Assembly (NCBI GenBank): GCA_964396415.1
Contig: CAYNFM010000003.1
Span: 32,225 to 96,224 of the forward strand
Reading direction: 5' to 3'
Length of the DNA: 64,000 nt
Source: UBA1306 sp964396415
Lineage (GTDB): Bacteria > Spirochaetota > Spirochaetia > Treponematales > Rectinemataceae
The position numbers and the translations under genes are program-made. The notes beneath the pieces are model-generated. The model did not search any database, was not told the DNA's origin, and was given only the letters and a program-made list of their open reading frames with translations. Shown one piece after another: positions 60,101 to 64,000 of this stretch; the stretch's first letter is position 1; every line of letters starts with the position of its first letter.

Positions 60101-62812
60101 TCTCTCTCCTACTCCTTGATCTATGCCGGCCACGACTACCTGAATCCGTCGGGACAGGCGGGAGTAACGGTCGCAGGCGTTAGTACCTCCAGCGAGACGG
60201 TAACCCTGAATTTCGCCACCATATCGCCGTCCATTCCCGACACGACAGTCAGCAACGGCGCGTCCTTCACGTTCACGGTGACCGACGCGACGCCCGGCTC
60301 CTCCTATTCCAACCAGTCATACACGCAGACTGTAGACCTCAACATCCATAACAACGATACGGTGGCGCCGACGATAAATCTCGCGTCTTTCGGGACCGTC
60401 TACGGCACGCCGATCGACTCTTCCAATGGCGGCGTTTATACCGATACCGGTAAGATTACCGGGCCAGTATCCGCCTACAGCGCCAATATCGGGGCCAGCG
60501 GCGGCCATATCGAGTACACCAGCCCGATAACGTCTGGGGCCTCGGCCATTTCCGGGCAAGTAGTGTTCAAGGGCAAGGCCTGGGACGACGAGTCGTTAAA
60601 AAAGATCACGGCTACAATACCGGGCTTCAACGGCGGAGCGGGGTCGGGCGCCGAGTTCACGATCGCCACCTATTCCGGCGGCGCCTTGGTCGGATCCTCC
60701 AATTCTACGGCAGGAGAGGTATGGAGCTTAGCCGTCGATGCCAACAGCCAATCGCTGAGCCTGGCCGACGGCCATGTCCTGAACTGGAGCTTCACATGGG
60801 ACTGCTCGCAGATCGCGACGGTAGCGGCGACGAACGTCACGATCACGTTCAAGGCATACAACAACGGTTCGCCATCGCTGTCCAGCAGCTCTCCCATGGT
60901 GGTGGATATCGTTCCCTACGTGACCACGGTGACCACGGCGCTTTCCAACGCGTACTCGTCCAATCCTTCCGTGTTCAACCGCTCGGCCCAAGGCTATTAT
61001 CCGATCTCCAATACGGGAGTGGCGACCCTCGCCGGGTACAATCTCTATTATGCAACCTCGACGAGCCTGACCCTTAACGGCAGCGGCACCTACATAGCGG
61101 TAAGCGCGCCGAGCAAGACCTCCTTGACCGCGACGCTGAGCTCGGGCGCGACTTCCGGCGCCCTCGGATTGACGGTCAACGGGGTAGCGGCCGACAACAA
61201 CATCAACAACAACAACGCCTCGATGACCACCTCGGGCGCGACGACGGTCTATTACAACCAGGAACCCAACGGAGTGAACAATCCGCTGTTGACGGACGAT
61301 CTCTACTTCTATGTTTGGTCCTTCAACACCGTCGTCAATGGCGGAACCACCTCCATCCGATACCCGTCGATGCGGGTCGGCACGGATACGAACCAGACCG
61401 TAGGGTTCATCTACGACTACGGTGCCCAGGCCGTCAACGAGGACGTCGGCGGAAGCAACTTCCAGATCGACTACTCATTCACCCAGTGGTACGACACCGC
61501 GATCGCCGTCGACTCGAACGGGTACAATTACGGGGCCGCCATGAATGGAGACTCGGGAGGCCAAGGAACGGCCGCCTACAACCAAGATATGAACGGCACA
61601 GTGGCCAACAGCGCCGGCGGCGGGTGGGCCAATTTTGGATTCTACGCGTGGAACACCGCCGGCGCGGTGGGTTCGAATAGCACGACTACTGCGGGGGCCT
61701 ATAGCTCAGGGTCCAAGAAGGTCATGCTGGAGAACGCCAACAGCAACACCTCTGCAGCCCCCGTCTATAATGCCAACCGAATCCAGCAACCCAAGATCGC
61801 GGTCGGGTCCGGCGGGGTCTATATGACCTACTACGATGCGGCGAACAGCCAGCTCAAGTTCCGGTGGGGGACGATCGGTGGGACCTATCCGACCCCGACG
61901 ACGGCCGGCTACGGCATGGCGGCCGGCGGGAACCTGGTGAACCACAGCGATGCGACCGGGGGAACCGGAACCGGTTACCAGGTGATCGCCGACGGAAACT
62001 CGAATACCTATACCATGGGACTCTACAGCGCCGTCGGCGTGACGAGCACGGGCGTAGCCGTAGCGGCCTGGTACGACCAAACGAATCAGAGGTTGGTTTA
62101 CAGCTATAACGCCACTCCGACCGTGAACACATCCGTGGCGGCGACGGCCATGGTGGCCAACAAGACTTACTATATTCTGACGCCAGGCACCACCGTCTTC
62201 ACCAATTACGGGGCATCGAACAGCCTTGTCGGCACAGTATTCAAGGCTACCGGGGCCGGCACGGGTACGGGAACGGTAGTGGAAGACTTCTGGCAGGAAA
62301 ACGCGACGGTCATCGATGCCAGCTTCGCCGGGTGGTATGTCGACCTCGCCGTCGACGGCGGCAACGGAATCCACATCGCCTACTACAACTCATCGTCGGG
62401 CCACCTCAAGTACGCCTACTTGCCGACCTACAACACCGCATCGCCCCAGACCTGCACAGTCGATTCCTTCCTCTCCACGGGGACGAATATCTCGATCGCC
62501 ACCTACTACAATGGTACGAATTACGTACCGTACATCTCGTACTACATGCCGTCGTTCACCTCGACGAGCTTTAGCGCAAGGACGGCTTGGAGGACCAATT
62601 TCACGTCTCCCGTCCAAGACGGGGCGTCGGCTTCGACCCAGCAATACACCGGTAACTGGGAAGTGATGACCTTGCCGACAGCCAGCTATCCCCAGAACTT
62701 CCGGATCGGCATCGGGATCAAGAAGAACTCTTCCTCGAACAACTCGCCCATCCTGGGATACGCGACGCAGAACGGCTCGGCCTATACCTTGGAGACGGGG
62801 CAGTTGCAATGA
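45188..62812 (+). CDS. Giant Ig-like repeat surface lipoprotein
   Basis: One open frame of 5,874 codons, including the 100-N gap. A spirochaete-style lipoprotein signal (LTCGIILTLTTCDAF, Cys near residue 36) leads an array of about 29 Ig-like beta modules. These end in DTTPP/DSTPP or DLNPP/DQNPP and carry the motif TATDVAGKTT. Residues from about 5,410 to the end look different: repeats such as DLAVDGGNGIHIAYYNSSSGHLKYAYL suggest a beta-propeller. The Thr/Ser/Gly/Ala-rich, Cys-poor composition fits a long extracellular fibre with a terminal domain, possibly for carbohydrate or cell binding; function is inference. A good AGGAGGG precedes the ATG. It shares codons with the next gene's start (ATGA), so the two are translationally coupled. 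The frame across the gap is unverified. Confidence 0.85.
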   Translation: MGEKSRFVSRSGREIARAVLTCGIILTLTTCDAFNAGLGPKIDITGPTVGVKSIANGAYLHGTVAITGDDTDVVNVQSVSVIVSINSTQVASIPATLSTGTWSASLDTKALSGGKDTQANLDIKVVAASGKATDENLVVYFDNTPPVFASMTPNQAQLGDNVTYDYALSQKEAITGSVTDFGLSTVALTTGTLPAVTQTTKSAFSFTIDATQFYDPTSFAPKNGALSQSTTPPYLPYKVPYTMIATDLAGNTTTISGNFYVKPGLGAPIFAFTSPSTILTNVYYPNTPPTTNITAWKANTVLPGTPITFHLFDMDGLDTSATGLYVALAPATTTNLDYTDALNPSSPSAGYVVYTSGSASNPLTLTPSTTLQLPGGTTITQGADITFNAPTSNGQYALIIHVADDAANKINLTSATRDVPVPNSSANPNPDPNPGQPLTANSRFLSLYVSNSNPTVIVNAPNDGSYLAAFTASGTVQDAVGPAQLLVTIGTNAAVPAVLTQSPTDQSTATWTYSPSSPLSDGTYTASFQGKNKLGAVTTTPVTRRFTIDTTPPATSIMTPNTTLSSSSAAYWLSGATASIGGTSSDSGSGVASVYYKIVAKGSAQPAFSKSTWTQAAGAASWNGTVSLIALGEGEWTLYVVAIDVVGNTAAPVSGNFGVDQNPPTLTETNHPATSFTKAAFTLAGTVGDSNALASLTITESKNGGASTPVTLSSIPTNLNGIKTATYTSQSLPLGGVLDGSYAYVLTATDVSGKTTTVNRTIKIDTTPPTVALASIPAWLTSSAYTVSGSATDPNASASGVATVQYSLDGGTWTNAIWTDTSGGANTSGTWTATLSGLAEGYHTIKAQATDVAGNVSNPVSATFGVDLNPPNLTETFINSAAKVIKNAAFTLAGSVSSSNPASVAGTNLTVAVSVNGAAATPATINAASSTWSYTQPKVDGSYTYIITATDVAGKTTSINRLVLLDSTPPALTVTSPAPATWASSATLALSGTANDGAGSGVAKTYYLVDSLANDHSAEIATWNGTNGSAPPSASWTATGGLPTSWTGSASLSGEGYKRLWVVSADNAGNTNSLAIVKAAALVRGTSYTIDSLGSTDFTKVGAASNTVGLTFTANSTAGTGTGTAWTGSGQILSFGLDLSPPNLTVGSVTSPINAAAAKAFTGFSGAVYDTDPAGLPGLQVSYTGPNQISSVSIPYSGSTIASPGNSWTWNPFGTSGIDTVNHGDDGAWTFTFTATDVAGKTTKVSESFTIDTQAPFTTVTSPAVNAWVYSTALTVTGSATDGTGTGVAAVYVKADGRYVANSSTDHSAEDPTVASNGWTLATGTTSWNASLTLVGEGYKTLWVKSQDVAGNQTSSSQAIATLVNFGLDLAPPTLSESHAATSFTNTTYVIGGTVGDTDALATSGASLTITESKNGGAANSVSFSSSPSPLAGVQSATYSSVSLPLGVASIDTSGHSNDGSYAYVLTATDIAGKTTVINRTIDIDTTPPTLAITQPASTLAWNSSTSYVISGTAGDSGAGASGVASIQYKLDGSATWTGATWTDTSSGHNTSGTWTATLTGLSEGVHSLSVQATDFAGNSATSSATFGVDLNPPTLSETSIPSASQVTKNSAFTLTGSVGDSNPASVLGSTLTVAISVNGAAAFAAALSGSTWSYTQPKVDGSYSYTITATDVAGKTTTINRLVLLDSTPPALTVTSPTPGTWTSSATLALSGTANDGAGSGVAFSYYLVDSMANDHSAEIATWNGTNGSAPPSASWTATGGLPTSWTGSASLSGEGYKRLWVVSADKAGNTDSLAIVQATALVPGTTYTIDSVGSTDFTKVGASSNNVGLSFKATASGNGTGTAWTGSGQIASFGLDLSPPSLTVGSVSSMINAVAAKSFTGFSGTVYDTNPVGLPSVQVNYTGPDEISSVSIPYTGSAIASPGNSWSWNPFPSGIDTVNHSDDGAWTFTFTATDVAGKTTKVSESFTIDTTPPTTSISQPGNYVSSNPLYWLSGSNATFGGTAADSGSGATGVASIYVKVDTAGTSHATDSAATIGSTWVLAVGTTTWSTTVNLTGIGEGQFTLWTAAFDNAGNLSAISSQGFGVDQNPPTLSESHAATSFTKSLYTLGGTVGDTNSLGSLTITESKNLGTANPVSFTSTPASLTGAKSASYTSVSLPLGVGTIDTSGHTNDGSYTYVLTATDVAGKTTVVNRTINIDTTPPTVTLTAIPAWISVNSYTITGSATDPSGGASGIATIQYSQDGGTTWANATWTDESGGANTNGTWSATLSGLAEGNHSLIVRANDAAGNTDTLTATNFGVDLNPPTLSETYLNTATQVTKNSSFTMTGSVGDSNPASIAGSTLNVAVSVNGGAATAAAINTVTSTWSYTQPKVDGSYSYTITATDVAGKTTTINRLVLLDSTPPTLSVTSPSAGTWTSSTSLSISGTATDGSGSGVNKSYYLVDSAANDHTGDIAAWNATNGSVAPTSGTPAAWASTGGLTGNWTGSATLSGEGRKLLWVVSADKAGNTTTLTSVTAGSFTVGTAYVIASIGTTDFTAIGASSNTVGLSFTATGAGTGTGTAWTGNGVVVAFGLDQNPPNLGVTTPPATIGATGAASFTGLSGTIYDTNPAGLPSLAVSSTQNGNAIANSAAISYPGTSTSAGNPWSWNPFPSGIDSSGHTNDGLWVFTFTATDVAGKTTKVSESXXXXXXXXXXXXXXXXXXXXXXXXXXXXXXXXXXTITATDVAGKTTTINRLVLLDSTPPTLTASSPIVGTWTSSTTLSIAGTGQDGSGSGVAKIYYIVDSAANDHTGDIATWNVTNGASAPSSSTSATWSAITGALGSWTGSVNLGSTEGYERLWVVASDVAGNTTTLTDVAATALTAGQAYTISSIGSTDFTKVGAPSNTVGLSFTATGAGTGNGTVWSGNGVVVPFGFDLYPPSLAETAIGTSSTVDKNATFSFTGTTTDTDLAGPPTLAVTVDNGTPAAVPVTSGSWSYQYSVNAATHAQDGTHNFVFTATDISGKTTTLNRTILVDTTPPTLTAGSPIVGTWTSSSTLSIAGTAQDGSGSGVAKIYYIVDGAANDHTADVATWNGTNGSSAPSSSTSATWTAVTGGLSNWTGSVNLGSTEGYKLLWVVASDAAGNTTAITDLAATALVAGQVYTISSIGSTDFTKVGAASNTVGLSFTASGAGTGTGMVWSGNGAVTPFGFDLYPPSLTETGIGTTNTVDKNATFSFSGAASDTDALATTNALTISIDGGANTAVTVTSGSWSYQYTVNAVTHAQDGTHNFVFTATDISGKTTTLNRTILVDTTPPTLNVTAPIVGTWTSSATLPIAGLGQDGAGSGVAKIYYIVDGAANDHTADVATWNGTNGSSAPSSSTSATWTAVTGGLSNWTGSVNLGSTEGYKLLWVVASDAAGNTTAITDLAATALVAGQVYTISSIGSTDFTKVGAASNTVGLSFTASGAGTGTGMVWSGNGAVTPFGFDLYPPSLTETGIGTTNTVDKNATFSFSGAASDTDALATTNALTISIDGGANTAVTVTSGSWSYQYTVNAVTHAQDGTHNFVFTATDISGKTTTLNRTILVDTTPPTASVTAPIASSWTNLTPATIQGTASDGSGSGVSQIYVLVDTQGNSHASDTTATITGGGAWKLATGTTSWSYPWAMGGSGDGNKTIWIATEDIAGNWSTPVAAVNFGYDTTPPVMTINPLTSYNAGFNVTGTASDATSGVASLQMKIDSGTFGPITVAASWTATVSTATLTALTEGSHTVTVMATDLAGNQTVQTATFLKDTTPPTITYSNISSSGGTVIQTSSPTVSGTMTDVSGVASATYTLQTWNYSTQAWNAYSTGTSLGSPGNATSWNWSLDLSSTGLNLPDGKYQIAITAKDVPGNATASPLSVPFLISRSNPTVTVTNPTLGTFQNGAFPLVGTASDPNGVTGVQAMLGASPVTFGSGATTAYPALPVTVTTGSSGYFSAASVDKMTVGDTVYFYGTPMPVTSTGASLQIGTPYYVVSTPTWHTFTISATKGGAALVISTSIATNLLVADATAYSFAGGFYPNAPVTVTASSSTLTASNGNIQLTNGDVVYFQGTALPAPVVAGSFYYVFNVNTSNNTFQVSATSGSSTPVTFTTTGTYVAVQSPTHPINWLVPAMSLINPGTGSQFSDGALAAYVQVTSGSAKNNQSSQAFTLDTTPPIISVSSPSSGTRFVGNLTITGTTTDPGAIPSGVTGTIQYQIGNNYNLGNASSWTSLNVTGGSYSWTISLGDMSGYANVTYATQCDTNGNPASGTNLWKLPIVFQAVDKAGNVADLTTYYLILDPNGNIPVVTIIQPATGLTFGGQQRITGTALQPVAIYSVEVAVDPSGGSNFPANPVPASISGSTISATAHPFTAGMMVFLSGTTAPQIGGNPVLSTTPYWVTAANLTTNSFQVSATSGGAAVSFSSAGSGVTASVWAPATLTTTGNNVTWYYDVNTTSAYPQGGNTSQKISLQARAWNSPTLGGGKGTLSGLLTTPFVMTFNATFPQLQNVQINGNSYYSGLVTNGTISVTGTVKSSKGISRIDVVESSPLSGSNNIYNTANSYTSGTGQNGSYWTATVTPSAAKTSDTFGSGNTINVMIVATGSNSSLWTGASSTSPGSVFTPPAGTINVSSTGGSFIESDSSGNFNYSVSMSVLSNALYASTTGVYSFYFQMTDMTSPTPQVSTSVVTLDVDNFYPLSALSTPLSSTLVPVSAGSFVAGTSYMILAPGSTSFTSIGAASNNAGQPFIATGAGSGTGTAIQVMTGTNFKFQGSVTDSGTGSGPIQDLSQVVVYLTNAAGTLVYKINNQSSQGTAASQAAGSLTAKDMANGGSVGSVAYPSNPATPSNYFAAISTLATSGTTDGLNYGFTLDGSNRDWWLQIDTTQLSDGPITVNFVAWDQAGNATHYAQSSFVSNYAPTLSNVTLGTDLTGAGSINASQAFSSGLTTTNFTGRNKLLSFTFNSVYGGNNGSLSYSLIYAGHDYLNPSGQAGVTVAGVSTSSETVTLNFATISPSIPDTTVSNGASFTFTVTDATPGSSYSNQSYTQTVDLNIHNNDTVAPTINLASFGTVYGTPIDSSNGGVYTDTGKITGPVSAYSANIGASGGHIEYTSPITSGASAISGQVVFKGKAWDDESLKKITATIPGFNGGAGSGAEFTIATYSGGALVGSSNSTAGEVWSLAVDANSQSLSLADGHVLNWSFTWDCSQIATVAATNVTITFKAYNNGSPSLSSSSPMVVDIVPYVTTVTTALSNAYSSNPSVFNRSAQGYYPISNTGVATLAGYNLYYATSTSLTLNGSGTYIAVSAPSKTSLTATLSSGATSGALGLTVNGVAADNNINNNNASMTTSGATTVYYNQEPNGVNNPLLTDDLYFYVWSFNTVVNGGTTSIRYPSMRVGTDTNQTVGFIYDYGAQAVNEDVGGSNFQIDYSFTQWYDTAIAVDSNGYNYGAAMNGDSGGQGTAAYNQDMNGTVANSAGGGWANFGFYAWNTAGAVGSNSTTTAGAYSSGSKKVMLENANSNTSAAPVYNANRIQQPKIAVGSGGVYMTYYDAANSQLKFRWGTIGGTYPTPTTAGYGMAAGGNLVNHSDATGGTGTGYQVIADGNSNTYTMGLYSAVGVTSTGVAVAAWYDQTNQRLVYSYNATPTVNTSVAATAMVANKTYYILTPGTTVFTNYGASNSLVGTVFKATGAGTGTGTVVEDFWQENATVIDASFAGWYVDLAVDGGNGIHIAYYNSSSGHLKYAYLPTYNTASPQTCTVDSFLSTGTNISIATYYNGTNYVPYISYYMPSFTSTSFSARTAWRTNFTSPVQDGASASTQQYTGNWEVMTLPTASYPQNFRIGIGIKKNSSSNNSPILGYATQNGSAYTLETGQLQ
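48061..53389 (+). repeat. Super-repeats of about 2.15 kb in the giant gene
   Basis: The marker CATAAACCGGCTGGT occurs at 48061, 50223, 52369 and 53389. The first intervals are 2,162 and 2,146 bases, each coding the same ordered set of modules. The last is only 1,020 bases and contains the N gap, so sequence is missing there. Confidence 0.75.
53249..53348. other. Assembly gap of exactly 100 N
   Basis: A run of exactly 100 N is a placeholder for a gap of unknown length. It lies inside the super-repeat, where short-read assembly commonly fails. Reading-frame continuity through it is by chance. Confidence 0.95.
54353..55893 (+). repeat. 828-bp tandem duplication with 713 bp of perfect identity
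   Basis: 54353-55065 is identical to 55181-55893 on full visual comparison, offset by 828 bases (276 codons). Flanking parts of the same period are diverged (for example GGGACCGCTCAG against GGGCTGGGACAG), so the identical core reflects a recent event. Confidence 0.85.
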
Positions 62813-63903
62813 TGTCGGTCGGGAAAAGCGCGCGGTTCGCCATAACCGTGATTTGCTTCGCAGGACTGGCGTCCTGCCAGAAGCCCCTGGTCCTCCTCGT
62901 CGGGCCGGAGGTCCAGGACCTCCAGCCCCTCGTGCAAAAAGCGCTCGCGGCCAATCCGTCCGCGGGACATTGGACGCTTCAGCCCGATACCAAGCCCTGG
63001 CCGGGAGCGGCATTGGCCCTGCGGCTTACGACTACGCCGGGCTGGAACCTGCCTTCCTCGACGGCGCCGGCAGTTCAGGTTTCCGACGAATGGCGGAAGG
63101 GAGGGAATTACAGGCCCCCCGACTCACTCGCTCGAATGGCGATGAACGGGCAGAACTGGGAAGCTATTCCTCTATTCTACGATGTGTGGGGAGAGACTCG
63201 ATTCGTCCCTCAAGGAAGCAAGGCATCGAGCCCGACGGACTGGGATCGTCTGCTTGCCCAAGCGGGGACCAGGAGCCTCGTGATGGCGGGGAGCCGGCCG
63301 GCTTTCAGGCAGTGGGCGTTCGTAGGCGCGGTTTCGGACGGGAAAGCACATGCGCTGGCGTCGCCATGGTTCGCCCTAGCATCCAAACCCTGGGAGGGGG
63401 AGCTCTCTGCCCTCGCATCGCTGAAGGACAAGGCTTGCTGGGCGGCTAACTCTTGGGACTTCAAGATGGCGGACCTGCTCCAAGCATACAAACCCAACGC
63501 TTCCTCTACCTTCCTCGAGACTTTCCGCGATTACGAAACGGCCAACGTCCAAGGTTCTCGGCGCTTCGACGCCCTGAGGATACCGGGACCTTCCGGATTC
63601 GCCTTGGGTGGCATAGTCGTCTTCGCCGAGCTTCGAGGCGCTCCCGGTCGATGGAAGGCGGCGCTTCCTCTCCTGCGCATCCTGACAGGCTCCGCCTTCC
63701 AAAGGGAAATCGGATCCCGGACCTATTGGTTGGCGGCCAATTCCGGCGCTCCCGAGCTCGACGGTACCGGAGCCGCAGTCAGAAATCTCGTCCGCCAAGC
63801 CGAATTCTTCTATCCTCTCACGGATCGCCTGCCCGACCCATTGGTCGAAAACAATCTTACGGTCGATGTCCAGCTGGCTATCGACGAGGCTCCCAAAAAA
63901 TGA
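62809..63903 (+). CDS. Lipoprotein distantly like a substrate-binding protein
   Basis: A 364-residue lipoprotein: the signal peptide ends in LASC near residue 23. The mature protein resembles a periplasmic binding fold (PLVLLVGPEVQDLQPLV at the start, IPLFYDVWGETRFVP and FALGGIVVFAELRGAP later), but no family is certain and no transporter genes accompany it. Its ATG overlaps the giant gene's stop, so it is co-translated with it and may bind or anchor the fibre or its ligand. The gene is complete and overlaps the next start by four bases. Confidence 0.7.
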   Translation: MMSVGKSARFAITVICFAGLASCQKPLVLLVGPEVQDLQPLVQKALAANPSAGHWTLQPDTKPWPGAALALRLTTTPGWNLPSSTAPAVQVSDEWRKGGNYRPPDSLARMAMNGQNWEAIPLFYDVWGETRFVPQGSKASSPTDWDRLLAQAGTRSLVMAGSRPAFRQWAFVGAVSDGKAHALASPWFALASKPWEGELSALASLKDKACWAANSWDFKMADLLQAYKPNASSTFLETFRDYETANVQGSRRFDALRIPGPSGFALGGIVVFAELRGAPGRWKAALPLLRILTGSAFQREIGSRTYWLAANSGAPELDGTGAAVRNLVRQAEFFYPLTDRLPDPLVENNLTVDVQLAIDEAPKK

Positions 63904-64000
63904 GAAAAATCGAAGTTTCCGCGGCGATCCTCCTCGTCGGACTCGCCCTTTCCGCCCAGGGCAAAGGCAACGCCCTCACTCCCGTCGACGGTCTGGACAA
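63900..64000 (+). CDS. Secreted protein cut by the window end (partial)
   Basis: ATG 63900 overlaps the previous stop (ATGA). The first 33 codons give a signal peptide (MRKIEVSAAILLVGLALSAQG) followed by KGNALTPVDGLD. It has no lipobox in view. It is the third gene of the sigma-54 operon and is probably exported; nothing more can be said. Confidence 0.7.
   Translation, partial: MRKIEVSAAILLVGLALSAQGKGNALTPVDGLD

Larger units (their letters stand above)
48424..62283 (+). repeat. Eight copies of a 45-residue TDFTxxGAxSN insert
   Basis: Copies near 48424, 50584, 52738, 53761, 54592, 55420, 59329 and 62137 share the pattern YxIxSxGSTDFTxxGAxSNxxGxxFxAxGAGTGTG. Six sit at the same place in Ig-like modules; one lies in the 59.3-kb linker and one in the propeller-like C-terminus. 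The pattern recurs in phage and surface proteins as a short beta unit. Confidence 0.65.

Overview
The window is high-GC bacterial chromosome (about 60-65% G+C by eye). It carries one 100-base run of N at 53249-53348, so it is part of a scaffold. The gene set suggests a member of the Spirochaetota: the UMP kinase is the archaeal/spirochaete type, there is an LA_2272-like surface-repeat protein, and PAS/HisKA_2 and 7TM hybrid kinases occur beside c-di-GMP genes. This assignment rests on family knowledge and is not proven here. No tRNA, rRNA, CRISPR array or complete mobile element was recognised.

Layout. 1-4.3 kb: truA, an isochorismatase-fold protein, an orphan block of IS21-like terminal repeats, pyrH and a sensor kinase. 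4.3-10.1 kb (minus strand): an Mla-type lipid-transport operon led by a cyclic-nucleotide-binding protein of unknown function, followed by mlaE, mlaF, mlaD and a TPR lipoprotein. 10.1-28.2 kb: mostly single genes, comprising an EamA transporter, a class V aminotransferase, FecR and LA_2272-like envelope proteins, MtfA-like peptidase, a diguanylate cyclase and a PilZ protein, DUF445, DUF4838, an aldo/keto reductase, MATE, an NfeD-like protein, a large hybrid kinase and a DUF493 protein. 28.3-43.5 kb: a beta-glucan/beta-mannan oligosaccharide locus with two GH94 phosphorylases, a GH2 beta-mannosidase, a ROK repressor, a sugar ABC importer and a GH1 beta-glucosidase. A small heat-shock protein and a low-GC scar lie inside it. 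43.5-64 kb: an NtrC-family activator, a sigma-54-type promoter, and an operon of a giant (5,874 codons as assembled) Ig-like repeat lipoprotein, a second lipoprotein and a third secreted protein cut by the window end.

Three patterns join these genes. First, many genes have a sigma-70-type promoter whose -10 box ends only 5-9 bases before the start codon, so their mRNAs should be leaderless or nearly so. Operon-internal genes and the sugar and surface-protein genes use clear Shine-Dalgarno sites instead. Second, the promoters of the GH94 pair and of the GH2 gene share a 21-bp palindrome (TTGGTTG-N7-CAASCAA), the probable ROK operator. Third, the NtrC-family gene lies directly upstream of a near-consensus -24/-12 promoter in front of the giant gene, which predicts conditional sigma-54 control of a very large surface protein.

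The giant gene has a super-repeat of about 2.15 kb. By that periodicity the 100-N gap hides roughly 1.1 kb more than its nominal length. Further downstream there is a tandem duplication with 713 bp of perfect identity.
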